From assembly GCF_004342265.1 (NCBI RefSeq), contig NZ_SMCS01000001.1:913672-977671 (forward strand): a DNA stretch of 64,000 nucleotides, written 5' to 3'. Positions 26,140-34,322 of this stretch are shown here, one piece after another. The translations under genes and the position numbers were made by a program. The notes under the pieces are model-generated. The model was not told the DNA's origin. It was given only the letters and a program-made list of their open reading frames with translations, and did not search any database. How positions within the stretch are numbered: the first letter of the stretch is position 1; the number at the start of each line of letters is the position of its first letter. The DNA comes from Luteibacter rhizovicinus. Lineage in GTDB: Bacteria > Pseudomonadota > Gammaproteobacteria > Xanthomonadales > Rhodanobacteraceae.

Positions 26140-27483
26140 ATGCCGTCTTTCCTGCTCCGGTTCGCGATGTGCCGGCCAACGCACAGGTCGCTGTGGAGCG
26201 GCATCGCCCTGCTCCTGCTGATGGCCAGCAACGCCGCCCACGCCATCCCTGCCTATGCCCGGCAGACCGGGTCCGCGTGCGCGGATTGCCATGCCGGTGC
26301 CTATGGTCCGCAGCTGACTCCTTACGGCATGCGCTTCAAGCTCAACGGTTACACCGATACGGACGGCAAGGGTTTCAAGGTGCCGGTATCCGGGCAGCTC
26401 ACCGAAACGCATACGGCGCCCGCGCGCGGCAATAGCACCACCAACCTGACCGAAGGCGATCTGTATCTGGCCGGACGCCTCACCGACAACCTCGGCGGTT
26501 ACGTCAAGATCGAGGCCGACCACACCGGGCACAATACGTACAACACCAAGCTGAGCAACGTCGACCTGCGCTTCGTCGCCAAGGAACTGAAGATGCGCGG
26601 CAAGGACCTCACGCTGGGCGTGAGCGTCAACAACAGCCCCGGTTTCCAGGACCCCATCGCGGCCCTGCCGAACGCGGCGCTGATCGGTCCGCCCGGCGTC
26701 ACGGGCACGCTGCTCAATCCGTCCAGCCCCAATACGCTGACTGATCGCGTCATCGGTGCCAGCGTTTACGGTCTTTACGATTCGGTCTGGTATGGCGAGG
26801 TCGGTACGTACAAATCGCTGCCGACATCGCAGCAGGACCGTCTCGGTTACAACATCAACGGCGACCCCGGAAAGCTCGGGGATACGGGGTATTTCCGCTT
26901 CGCGTACATGAAGGACCTGAAGCGGCAGTTCTTCTCGGCGGGCGTTGTCGCGCTGACGACAAAACGACAGCTACCCCGATCCGGACCCAGCGACGACCTG
27001 ACCGATCTCGGCTACGACCTGACCTACCAGTACCTGGGCAACCGGGAACACATCGTCCAGGCGAGCTACGTCAACATTATGGAACGGCGTCATTACGGTA
27101 CCCGGCTCCTCGGACCGGATGGCTTCGTCGCACCGGGCCGCGCGACCGTGCACGACCAGACCGCGACCCTGACCTACACTTTCAGGCAAACCTACGGCGT
27201 GGTGCTGACGCACATGCTCAGTACGGGGCCACGCGACGCGGTGCGCTACACGCCGTACGGCGATCCCAACGCCACCAGCAACCTCATCACGGTGTTCTGG
27301 GCGCCCTTCGGCAAGGACGATTCGTACACGACCATCGCCAACCTGAAGATCGCGGCGACATGGTTCCGCTTCACCCGGTTCAACGGTCGCTACACGAACA
27401 TCTTCGGTGCCCCGCCCGGTGCGCTTCCCACCAGCGCGGGCGACCTCAATGCGTTCTCCGTCTCCGCCAGCCTGGCGTTCTGA
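26140..27483 (+). CDS. Outer-membrane cytochrome-porin fusion (Cyc2-like)
   Basis: The 447-residue precursor has a signal peptide (cleavage after AHA35), one c-type haem site C47-A-D-C50-H51 directly after it, and a long region of alternating beta strands ending in Phe, typical of an outer-membrane barrel. A monohaem c domain fused to a porin is the architecture of Cyc2, the outer-membrane iron oxidase; the wider family also includes members of unknown function. The segment LTPYGMRFKLNGYT is typical of that wider family. The ATG at 26140 has AAGGAG 5 bases upstream (26129-26134). With cytochrome b561 and a soluble cytochrome c it could carry electrons across the envelope. Iron oxidation is not proven. 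Confidence 0.75.
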   Translation: MPSFLLRFAMCRPTHRSLWSGIALLLLMASNAAHAIPAYARQTGSACADCHAGAYGPQLTPYGMRFKLNGYTDTDGKGFKVPVSGQLTETHTAPARGNSTTNLTEGDLYLAGRLTDNLGGYVKIEADHTGHNTYNTKLSNVDLRFVAKELKMRGKDLTLGVSVNNSPGFQDPIAALPNAALIGPPGVTGTLLNPSSPNTLTDRVIGASVYGLYDSVWYGEVGTYKSLPTSQQDRLGYNINGDPGKLGDTGYFRFAYMKDLKRQFFSAGVVALTTKRQLPRSGPSDDLTDLGYDLTYQYLGNREHIVQASYVNIMERRHYGTRLLGPDGFVAPGRATVHDQTATLTYTFRQTYGVVLTHMLSTGPRDAVRYTPYGDPNATSNLITVFWAPFGKDDSYTTIANLKIAATWFRFTRFNGRYTNIFGAPPGALPTSAGDLNAFSVSASLAF

Positions 27484-27503
27484 AACCCTACGGGAGTCCA
27501 TGT

Positions 27504-27905
27504 GTGAGTAAGTTATTCCTGGGCCCATCCATGCGGCGCATTGCCGCCGCCGGCCTCTTCGCCGGCTGGATGATGGCCTCCCCCCTCGCCGCGGCCGGCG
27601 ATCCCGCCGCGGGAGCGGATGTCTACAAGTCGGAATGTGCCGAATGCCACGCCGTCAAAGAAGGGCGCAACAAAAAAGGCCCCAGCCTGTTCGGCATCGT
27701 GGGACGCAAGGCGGGCAGCGTGACGGACTACAACTACTCCGATGCCTTGCGCAAAACCACCTGGGTATGGACCGCGGAGCAGTTGCACACCTACCTCTCG
27801 CAACCGGCGAAGCAGGCCAATCCCGGCACCAAGATGAAATACGATGGCCTGTCGGATGCCAAGGACCTGGACGATCTGCTGTCGTACCTGAGCACTCTTC
27901 ACTGA
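27504..27905 (+). CDS. Class I cytochrome c, periplasmic
   Basis: The 133-residue precursor has a signal peptide (RRIAAAGLFAGWMMASPLAAA) and a haem site C45-A-E-C48-H49. M111 in GTKMKYDGL is the expected sixth ligand, so this is a mitochondrial-type class I cytochrome c. I chose the GTG at 27504 because GGGAG lies 7 bases upstream; the nearby ATG at 27500 leads to a stop after three codons, and the ATG at 27531 would also leave a signal peptide. It probably shuttles electrons between the Cyc2-like protein and inner-membrane oxidases. Confidence 0.92.
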   Translation: MSKLFLGPSMRRIAAAGLFAGWMMASPLAAAGDPAAGADVYKSECAECHAVKEGRNKKGPSLFGIVGRKAGSVTDYNYSDALRKTTWVWTAEQLHTYLSQPAKQANPGTKMKYDGLSDAKDLDDLLSYLSTLH

Positions 27906-27939
27906 AGCACCATTCATCACCGACCTTTCGAATGACGAC

Positions 27940-28725
27940 GTGATATTGCGCAATCGCCCCGGGTTTCCGCACAGGGGAAACGCCTCGCCGTGGTGGCACG
28001 CCACGACGAGGCGTTCGCGCGTCCGCCGTCTCGGACTCGGATGGCTCGCGTTGACCTTCGGTTTCGTGGCGCCGTTGCACGCCCAGTCGGTCGGCACGAC
28101 CGGCACGGTGGCGATCAGTTCGCAGCTGGTCGATCGCGGCGTGGCGATCACGCCGTCCACGCCCATCCTGCAGGGTGCCGTGTCCTGGAGCACTCCCTCG
28201 GGGTGGTCGCTGGGCCTGTCCGGCAGTACCCGGATCCGCTCGCCAGGACGCATCGTCGAGACGCTGGCCCAGGCGGCGCATTCCTGGACGGTGTCCAGCG
28301 ACTGGCAAATGCAGGCCGCCCTGATCTACTACCGCTATCCGTCCAGCGGGCCGTGGCACGTCTACGACCGCACGGAACTGGCGGTCTACTGGATCTATCG
28401 CGACATCCTGACCGTCGGCCTGTCGGGCTCTCAGCTGTTCCACGGCGCGGATCACGGCCCGCGCGGCGCGGCCGACATCGGCTTCCGCTGGCCCCTGGCA
28501 CCGCACCTGACCCTGTCCGCTGGGGCGGGTATCGCCCAAACGCTGGTCCGGCCCCGTTATCCCTACTATGCGGAGTCCGCCCACTACGCGTACGGTCAGT
28601 TGGGACTGATATGGGACAATGGCCCCTGGCGGGTAGAACTGGCGCATATCGCAAGCGATCAGGAAAAACGGCACGGGCAACCGGGTGTCTCACCATGGAC
28701 GGCGACGATCGCACGGTCCTTTTGA
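27940..28725 (+). CDS. TorF-like (TIGR02001-type) outer-membrane porin
   Basis: This protein of about 261 residues has a signal peptide ending in LHAQS, the start pattern VAISSQLVDRGVAITPSTP and a beta-strand-rich body ending in Phe, as in the proteobacterial TIGR02001/TorF porin family. The only start consistent with the frame is GTG at 27940 (long, basic n-region); no good ribosome site is visible, so the true start is uncertain. It follows the cytochrome c gene by 34 bases and may add a barrel for ions or small molecules. Confidence 0.7.
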   Translation: MILRNRPGFPHRGNASPWWHATTRRSRVRRLGLGWLALTFGFVAPLHAQSVGTTGTVAISSQLVDRGVAITPSTPILQGAVSWSTPSGWSLGLSGSTRIRSPGRIVETLAQAAHSWTVSSDWQMQAALIYYRYPSSGPWHVYDRTELAVYWIYRDILTVGLSGSQLFHGADHGPRGAADIGFRWPLAPHLTLSAGAGIAQTLVRPRYPYYAESAHYAYGQLGLIWDNGPWRVELAHIASDQEKRHGQPGVSPWTATIARSF

Positions 28726-28733
28726 TTCCACAG

Positions 28734-28762
28734 GCAACCTTTTTGCCCCGTTAGGGTACTTA
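28734..28762 (+). promoter_or_regulatory. ECF-type promoter P2 (sigma factor operon)
   Basis: GCAACCTTTT (28734-28743), 11 bases, then GGTACTTA (28755-28762), 31 bases before the sigma gene start. This is the expected position for an autoregulatory ECF promoter and is the main reason to assign the motif to this sigma factor. Confidence 0.75.
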
Positions 28763-28792
28763 CGTGCTCCATCCCATGGTTTCCGCGAGCCC

Positions 28793-29377
28793 ATGAACGA
28801 CGCCGAGAACGACGCCGACGCCACCGATCGGTTGCTCCTGCAGCGCATGTCGGCGGGCGACCGCGTCGCCCTGTCCGTCCTGTATCGCAGTTACCACGGC
28901 CGGTTGTGCCGCTTCCTGTCCCGCCTGACCCGGCGGGCCGACATCATCGAGGAAGTCATCAACGACTGCTTCTGGATCGCCTGGCAGAAGTCCGCTACGT
29001 TCCATGGCGACTCGCGCGTGTCGACCTGGATCATGGGCATCGCCTATCGCTGCGGCCTGAAGGCCTTGCGTCAGCACGGCAGCGAACCGGTCGACGAGGA
29101 CAGCCTGCCGGAGGATCGCATTCCCTCGCACGATCCCGACGACGATCGTGTACTGCGCGACTGGCTGGGCAAAGGACTCGATCGCCTCTCGGTCGACCAG
29201 CGGGTCGTGATCGAACTGGTTTACGGCGTGGGACATTCGCTCGACGACGTCGCCGTCATCATGCAGTGCCCGGTCGGCACGGTGAAGGCCCGGCTATTCC
29301 ATGCGCGGGTGAAACTACGCAACGTCCTCCCCGGCCTTGCCGGAGAGGTGTCCACCACAAAGGAGAGCGTGCCATGA
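28793..29377 (+). CDS. ECF RNA polymerase sigma factor
   Basis: The 194-residue sigma factor has region 2 (LYRSYHGRLCRFLSRLTRR, then STWIMGIAYR) and region 4 (LDRLSVDQRVVIELVYG, then VGTVKARLFHAR) and no region 3, so it is an ECF sigma. I chose the ATG at 28793 downstream of promoter P2. The anti-sigma gene overlaps its stop (ATGA) with AAAGGAG upstream, which is the usual coupling. By position and motif distribution it should direct transcription of the polysaccharide, kinase/ABC, radical SAM and cytochrome operons. Confidence 0.95.
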   Translation: MNDAENDADATDRLLLQRMSAGDRVALSVLYRSYHGRLCRFLSRLTRRADIIEEVINDCFWIAWQKSATFHGDSRVSTWIMGIAYRCGLKALRQHGSEPVDEDSLPEDRIPSHDPDDDRVLRDWLGKGLDRLSVDQRVVIELVYGVGHSLDDVAVIMQCPVGTVKARLFHARVKLRNVLPGLAGEVSTTKESVP

Positions 29378-30003
29378 CGTTCCCAACGGATAACGGCAGG
29401 GATTGCAGCCGTGCCTGGGAAGCGATGCCCTGGGTGCTGCTCGACAGCGCCCCGCAAGAACAGAACGAAGAGTTGATGGCCCACCTGTCGACCTGCGAAT
29501 CGTGCCGCGCGGAATTCGCGCAACAGGATCGTTTGCGCCGTGCCGTGTCGTTGCCTTCGGATATCCCGCTCGACGCCAACGTCGGACTGAAACGTCTGCT
29601 CGCCCGTCTGGACGCACCGCAGGAAGAACCTGTCCGCGCTCGCCAGGGAGGCTGGTTCACGCGCGCGCTGGTTGCCGCCGTCCTGCTCCAGGCCGTGGGC
29701 CTCGGCGCGCTCGGTATCCGGCTCTGGTCCGAAGAGGCCAATCCGGCGTATCGCACCCTGAGCCAGACCGCCGCGCCGGTCGCGGCGGGCGCGATCCACG
29801 TCGTACCCGACACGAACATGAAAGTGGCCGACTGGGATGCCGTGCTGCGCAACCTGCACCTTCAGGTCGTTGGCGGCCCCAACGATGTCGGCGCGTATAC
29901 GGTCGTCGCGACGGACCCGGCATCGACGCCGGAACAGACGTTGCGGCAGCTGCGCGGCACGCATGGCATCCGCTTCGCGGAGCCTGTCGCCGGTACGCCA
30001 TGA
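29374..30003 (+). CDS. Zinc-finger anti-sigma factor with protease-propeptide-like tail
   Basis: The 209-residue protein has an N-terminal ZAS zinc-binding motif H37-x3-C41-x2-C44 that should hold the sigma factor, one membrane helix (about 97-117) and a periplasmic C-terminal domain (about 140-209). That domain (LHLQVVGGP 161-169, YTVV 175-178, IRFAEP 199-204) lines up with residues 92-138 of the following protease, its propeptide-like region. It overlaps both neighbours by 4 bases (ATGA). Release of sigma probably needs cleavage of, or binding to, the periplasmic tail. Confidence 0.9.
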   Translation: MTFPTDNGRDCSRAWEAMPWVLLDSAPQEQNEELMAHLSTCESCRAEFAQQDRLRRAVSLPSDIPLDANVGLKRLLARLDAPQEEPVRARQGGWFTRALVAAVLLQAVGLGALGIRLWSEEANPAYRTLSQTAAPVAAGAIHVVPDTNMKVADWDAVLRNLHLQVVGGPNDVGAYTVVATDPASTPEQTLRQLRGTHGIRFAEPVAGTP

Positions 30004-31304
30004 CGCGACGTTTCCTCACCCTCGCCGCCTGCCTGATCGCTCTTGCCGCCTGCACACCCACGCGCCCCGACGACCGGATCGCGATGGCACATCCCGCAGG
30101 CAACCGGGTGGCATCCATGGATAGTCAGCGCGACATCGTATTGGCGGTTTCCAACCCGCTGGAGCCCGCTGCGACGCATGCCGGTTCCAGCGTGCTGGGC
30201 TATACGCCGACCGGTCACTACGGTGCCGGCCAGCGCGCCGTCACCGTGCTGGCCGACCTGAAACAACACTATGGACTGCACGAGGTCGTCGGATGGCCCA
30301 TCAAGGCCCTCGACCTCTACTGCGTCGTGGTGAAGCCGGCTCCCGGTGTGGATCGCGACGAACTGATCGCCACGCTCGCGAAAGACGAGCGCGTACAGCT
30401 CGCCCAACCGTTGCAGGACTATGCCGTCTACACGGAAGAAAAAACGCCTGCGGCGCACCACTACAACGACCCCTACGCCGACCTGCAACGCGGCTTCGTG
30501 GCAACCAGTGCCGCGCTCGCGCACAACGTCAGTCAGGGCGATGGCGTGCATATCGCGATCGTCGACACCGGCGCGGACCTGACCCATCCGGATCTGCAAG
30601 CGCGCATCCACGATACGCACGACATCGTCGACGTCGACACGGCCGCGTTCAATCGCGACGCACACGGTACCGAGATCGCGGGCGTCATCGCCGCCGTCGG
30701 CGATAACCATCAGGGCATGGTAGGCATCGCGCCCAAGGCGACGCTCAGTCTCTACAAAGCGTGCTGGTATCCGGCCGACGGTCACGGTGCCGCGCGCTGC
30801 AATTCCTTCACACTGGCCAAGGCGCTCGCGGCGGTCAACGACACGGACGCACGGATCGTCAACCTAAGCCTCGGCGGTCCGGCGGATCCGTTGCTCGGCA
30901 AACTGCTCACGCACCTGTTGAACCAGGGCCGCATCGTGGTCGCCGCACTGCCACCCGATGGCAACGTTCGCGGATTCCCCGATAGCGCGGCGGGCGTCAT
31001 CGTCGTGCGCTCCGGCGCGGCGACGACGGCGCCGCCGGGTGTCCTCAGCGCGCCTGGCAACGACATCCTGACGACACAACCTGGCGGCAGTTACGACTTC
31101 ACCTCCGGATCGTCGCTCGCTGCCGCCCACGTGAGCGGCATCCTCGCGCTTATGCTGTCGCTTGCGCCCGATATGGATGCCCAAACGGCGCGCGACCTGC
31201 TCCTGCGCAGCAGCAAGGTGTCCGATGGCGTACTCGAGGTCAACGCGGCCTCCGCGCTGGACGCCCTGATTCGCGAACGGAAAGCCGCCCACCGTCCTGG
31301 ATGA
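30000..31304 (+). CDS. Subtilisin-like (S8) serine protease, lipoprotein
   Basis: The 434-residue protein has a lipobox LAAC with Cys18, an I9-like propeptide segment (about 90-140), and an S8 domain with D189 (IVDTGAD), H222 (AHGTEIAG) and S372 (SGSSLAAAH). Two features are atypical. The serine motif lacks the usual Pro (AAAH instead of AAPH), and the oxyanion region reads VVAALPPDGN, with N322 a few residues from the normal place. It may therefore be slow, specific or inactive. It should sit on the periplasmic side of a membrane. Gene order sigma, anti-sigma, protease with 4-base overlaps suggests it acts on the anti-sigma factor. Confidence 0.88.
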   Translation: MTRRFLTLAACLIALAACTPTRPDDRIAMAHPAGNRVASMDSQRDIVLAVSNPLEPAATHAGSSVLGYTPTGHYGAGQRAVTVLADLKQHYGLHEVVGWPIKALDLYCVVVKPAPGVDRDELIATLAKDERVQLAQPLQDYAVYTEEKTPAAHHYNDPYADLQRGFVATSAALAHNVSQGDGVHIAIVDTGADLTHPDLQARIHDTHDIVDVDTAAFNRDAHGTEIAGVIAAVGDNHQGMVGIAPKATLSLYKACWYPADGHGAARCNSFTLAKALAAVNDTDARIVNLSLGGPADPLLGKLLTHLLNQGRIVVAALPPDGNVRGFPDSAAGVIVVRSGAATTAPPGVLSAPGNDILTTQPGGSYDFTSGSSLAAAHVSGILALMLSLAPDMDAQTARDLLLRSSKVSDGVLEVNAASALDALIRERKAAHRPG

Positions 31305-31975
31305 ATCCAACCGTGTCGATTTTTTATATCGCGGCGGCGGCGATGATCGCTGTTGCGTTGTGTCTGATCGTCTATCCGCTGCTCCGCCGTAGACCTTCGC
31401 GGAGCATGCTCGCGGTCGCCATTGGCACCGTCGCGGTCCTTCCCGTGGCTGCGATCTACCTGTATTCGCTGATCGGTACACCGTCCGCGCTCGACCGGAA
31501 AATGCGTGTCGCGCAGGTCGAGTCCGCTACGCCGGTGGATGCGTCCGCCGAAGCGAAACAGCGCGAGGTTGCGGCGTGGATGGACAAAGCGCACGCCGCC
31601 GAAACAGCGCGACACCCGACAGAGATCGCGGACGCCTACCGTCACGTACTGGCGATCGACCCGGAGCAAACCGCGGCCATGGTCGGCCTGGTCGAAGCAG
31701 GCATGTCGCAACACGCCGACTACGCCATCGACGGCCCCTCGCGCCAGTTGCTTCAGGAGGCCGTGGCGCTGGAGCCGGACAACCAGCGCGCCCTCTGGCT
31801 GCTGGGCATCGTCGCCTTCCAGCAGAACGACTATCCCCGTGCCTCGCAAACCTGGCGACACCTGCTCTCGCTGTTGGACGCCGACTCGTCGCTGGCGCGC
31901 ACCGTCGCCGAAAAGATCGCCGTCGCGGATGCGAGGACGAACGTGCGCGCCAATATCGAAGCGCGAGCACGCTGA
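31301..31975 (+). CDS. CcmI/CycH-like TPR membrane protein
   Basis: The 224-residue protein has two N-terminal membrane helices (about 6-27 and 37-58) and a C-terminal TPR region (AYRHVLAIDPEQTAAMVGLVE, then NQRALWLLGIVAFQQNDYPRA) like that of CcmI, the apocytochrome c chaperone. The TPR part is shorter than in full CcmI. It overlaps the protease gene by 4 bases. A role in maturation of the c-type cytochromes of this region is a reasonable guess. Confidence 0.7.
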   Translation: MNPTVSIFYIAAAAMIAVALCLIVYPLLRRRPSRSMLAVAIGTVAVLPVAAIYLYSLIGTPSALDRKMRVAQVESATPVDASAEAKQREVAAWMDKAHAAETARHPTEIADAYRHVLAIDPEQTAAMVGLVEAGMSQHADYAIDGPSRQLLQEAVALEPDNQRALWLLGIVAFQQNDYPRASQTWRHLLSLLDADSSLARTVAEKIAVADARTNVRANIEARAR

Positions 31976-32056
31976 TGGAATAACCGGGTATCCGCTACGA
32001 TTGTGACCCGTTCGTTGTTTACCGCCGGATAGCCGCGGTGTCAGGAGAGTCTCGTC

Positions 32057-32899
32057 GTGTCCCATTATTCCGGTCCCCTGCTCACGCGCCCGATCGCCGA
32101 GGCACTGCTGACCGCACGCGATGCCAGTGCGAGCGAATGGACCGGGTCGCTGGACCTTGGCCGCTCGAATGACCATGTTGCGCTGCAGCCGGACGCCTGG
32201 CTGTGGCGGGACCGGAGCTATCCGTACCCACCCGCGCTGAAAGATCGCACGATCTACTACTGGGATGGCGACACCTACGAGCCGGTGTCGCGTTTTTCCG
32301 GATCGCTGATCAAGCTGGTGCCCACGCCTTGGGGTGCGCCCACCTTCGAGATCGACGGCATCAAGATGCTGCCTACTTCGAAGGAATCGCCGGTAGAGGA
32401 CGCGCGCCGCAAGGTGGCACTCGTAGAGCCACGCGGCAAGGCGATACTCGATACCTGTGGCGGCCTGGGCTACTTCGCCGCTTGCTGTCTGGAAGCAGGT
32501 GTAGGGAGTATTCAATCCTTCGAGAAGAATGCGGATGTCCTGTGGTTGCGGACGCTTAACCCGTGGTCCCCGGACCCACAGGCACCCGACACCGGCGGTC
32601 GTCTGCGCCTCACCCATGGCGATGTGTCGGAGGCGATCGTGCAGATTGCGGACGTTTCGGTGGATGCGCTGCTGCACGACCCGCCGCGCTTCGGCATTGC
32701 TGGCGAGCTCTATTCCCTGGCGTTCTACGAGCAGCTCGCACGCGTACTACGTCGCGGCGGCCGCCTGTTCCACTACACCGGCAGCCCGAACAAGCTCACC
32801 AGCGGTCGCGATGTTCCGCGCGAGGTCGCGAAACGACTGGAGAAGGCAGGCTTCAAAGCGCAGCTGGCGTTGGACGGTGTACTCGCAACCCGTCGTTGA
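32057..32899 (+). CDS. Class I SAM methyltransferase-like protein (COG2521-like)
   Basis: The 280-residue protein has a motif I-like GKAILDTCGGLGYFAACCLE (about 130-149) and LLHDPPRFG (about 210), similar to the D/N-PP-F/Y motif of N- or RNA methyltransferases, with an LRRGGRLFHYTG segment. The start is GTG at 32057 with AGGAGAG 7 bases upstream. It resembles a family first noted in archaea as predicted methyltransferases. It stands alone, 81 bases after the sigma operon and convergent with the NTF2-like gene. Its substrate is unknown. Confidence 0.75.
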   Translation: MSHYSGPLLTRPIAEALLTARDASASEWTGSLDLGRSNDHVALQPDAWLWRDRSYPYPPALKDRTIYYWDGDTYEPVSRFSGSLIKLVPTPWGAPTFEIDGIKMLPTSKESPVEDARRKVALVEPRGKAILDTCGGLGYFAACCLEAGVGSIQSFEKNADVLWLRTLNPWSPDPQAPDTGGRLRLTHGDVSEAIVQIADVSVDALLHDPPRFGIAGELYSLAFYEQLARVLRRGGRLFHYTGSPNKLTSGRDVPREVAKRLEKAGFKAQLALDGVLATRR

Positions 32900-32955
32900 C
32901 TGCGCGGTCGCTCCCCCCGAATTGACCAAATTCCGTGGATTGCACTACTCGCCGG

Positions 32956-33447
32956 CTATTTCTTGGGTGGAAACCACACATTGAGGATTTTGCCATCGCG
33001 TACTTCGTAAACCGCGACAGCCTCCGGTGTGCCCTTGTCCGCGGGCAGGCCCAGGATGCGCTCGTGGTCGACGACGATGGGACCGTTGACGATACGCGTG
33101 ACAATGTCCGCACGAAACGCGGCGGGCACCGTTTTCAGGAATGCGTAGGTCTTCTTCAGCTCGGCGATGCCGTGATGAACGGGATTTTTCCCGGTGAGAT
33201 CGTAAATGCTGACATCGGGTGCATAGCAGGCAGCGAAAGCATCGACATCGTGGGCGTTATAGGCCGCTAGCTGCGCATCTACCACCTGAGCCGGGTCCGT
33301 GGAGGTGCCGCACGTCGCGGACGCGGGGGCGCCGCCGGTCTGTGCCGAAGCGGACGCGCAGGCGAGAAACAACCCGAGCATGCCGCATGCGATCGCGATG
33401 GATGGCGTAAGCGGCGAGCCGATCGTGGAACGTGACAGGTCTACCAT
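32956..33447 (-). CDS. Secreted NTF2/SnoaL-like protein
   Basis: The 163-residue precursor has a signal peptide (CGMLGLFLACASASAQ) and an NTF2-like cone domain (VVDAQLAAYNAHDVDAFAACY start, VHHGIAELKKTY). Such domains bind small ligands or act as isomerases or cyclases. It lies 79 bases downstream of the thioesterase on the same strand, but its secretion signal makes a direct part in PKS/NRPS synthesis uncertain. Confidence 0.8.
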   Translation of the reverse strand: MVDLSRSTIGSPLTPSIAIACGMLGLFLACASASAQTGGAPASATCGTSTDPAQVVDAQLAAYNAHDVDAFAACYAPDVSIYDLTGKNPVHHGIAELKKTYAFLKTVPAAFRADIVTRIVNGPIVVDHERILGLPADKGTPEAVAVYEVRDGKILNVWFPPKK

Positions 33448-33526
33448 CGGAGGCCGCCTTTATGAGGTTATGTTGCCCGCCCGATGCTTTCAGAGTTTAC
33501 GGTCAACTTCAAGCGTCCCGAAGCTG

Positions 33527-34309
33527 TCATGCATAAACATCGGGAGCCTTCGATACATCGTTCATGCGCCATCTGCCGAACAGATCGTCGATGAGGGCTT
33601 CCCGGTGTTCGGCAAGGTAGAAGTGATCGCCGTCGAACCTTTGACAGACCAGATCGTGCGTTGCCCACCGGTCCCAGGCCAGAATTCTGTCCGGATGGAC
33701 ATGGACATCGCGGGACCCGGCATACGCCGTTATCGGGAAGCGAACGTCGCAGCCGTTCGGTACAACATAGTCGTCGATAAGGTTGAAATCCGCGCGAAGT
33801 ATCGACAGCACCATGTCGAGATACTCGCGGTGCCCGAGAATTTCCTTCGGCGTGCCACCGAATCCTTCCAGTAGCCGCAACAGCTCGGCATCGCTCAGGT
33901 GGGCGCGCGATGTGTCCCTGCGGCACAGTTGCGGTGCGGGACATGCGGAGACAAAAAGATGCTGTGGAACGGCCAGTCGGCGCTCGTGCAACTGCCGGGC
34001 CAGCTCGAAGCCGACCACGGCACCCAGGCTGTGGCCGAAGAATGCAAAAGGCAGGTCCAGAGGCAGCGCCTCCACCAGCATGTTCGCCAGTGCCTGCATC
34101 TGGTCTACCGGTTTCTCGGCTATGCGCGCTTCCCGTCCCGGCATCGCTACGGCCCATACCTCGGTATCCGGAGGACAGTACTTGTGCCACTCCCGAAACA
34201 GGGATGGGCCTCCGCCGGCATGATGGAAACATATCAGGCGGCGGCGAGCGGCCGGACTCGCTCCAAAGCACCTGAACCAGCGGCCGGGATGATTCACTTC
34301 CGTTCGCAT
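33527..34309 (-). CDS. Type II (editing) thioesterase
   Basis: This 260-residue alpha/beta hydrolase has the GrsT/SrfD-like start (RRLICFHHAGGGPSLFREW), nucleophile motif GHSLG (S94), and D/H late motifs (DVHVHPDRI, GDHFYL). Type II thioesterases free stalled or misprimed carrier proteins of PKS/NRPS lines. The ATG at 34309 has GAGGAGG 8 bases upstream, right after the MATE stop, so it is co-translated with the biosynthetic operon. Confidence 0.93.
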   Translation of the reverse strand: MRTEVNHPGRWFRCFGASPAARRRLICFHHAGGGPSLFREWHKYCPPDTEVWAVAMPGREARIAEKPVDQMQALANMLVEALPLDLPFAFFGHSLGAVVGFELARQLHERRLAVPQHLFVSACPAPQLCRRDTSRAHLSDAELLRLLEGFGGTPKEILGHREYLDMVLSILRADFNLIDDYVVPNGCDVRFPITAYAGSRDVHVHPDRILAWDRWATHDLVCQRFDGDHFYLAEHREALIDDLFGRWRMNDVSKAPDVYA

Positions 34310-34322
34310 AACGGTTGCCTCC

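Noticed and set aside
31985..32010. CGGGT/ACCCG hairpin after the sigma operon
   Set aside because: The stem is only 5 bp with a 16-base loop; the following sequence is only loosely T-rich, so it is too weak to call a terminator.
32956..33447. NTF2-like gene as a cyclase of the PKS/NRPS pathway
   Set aside because: It carries a secretion signal, so the protein should leave the cytoplasm where the megasynthase works.
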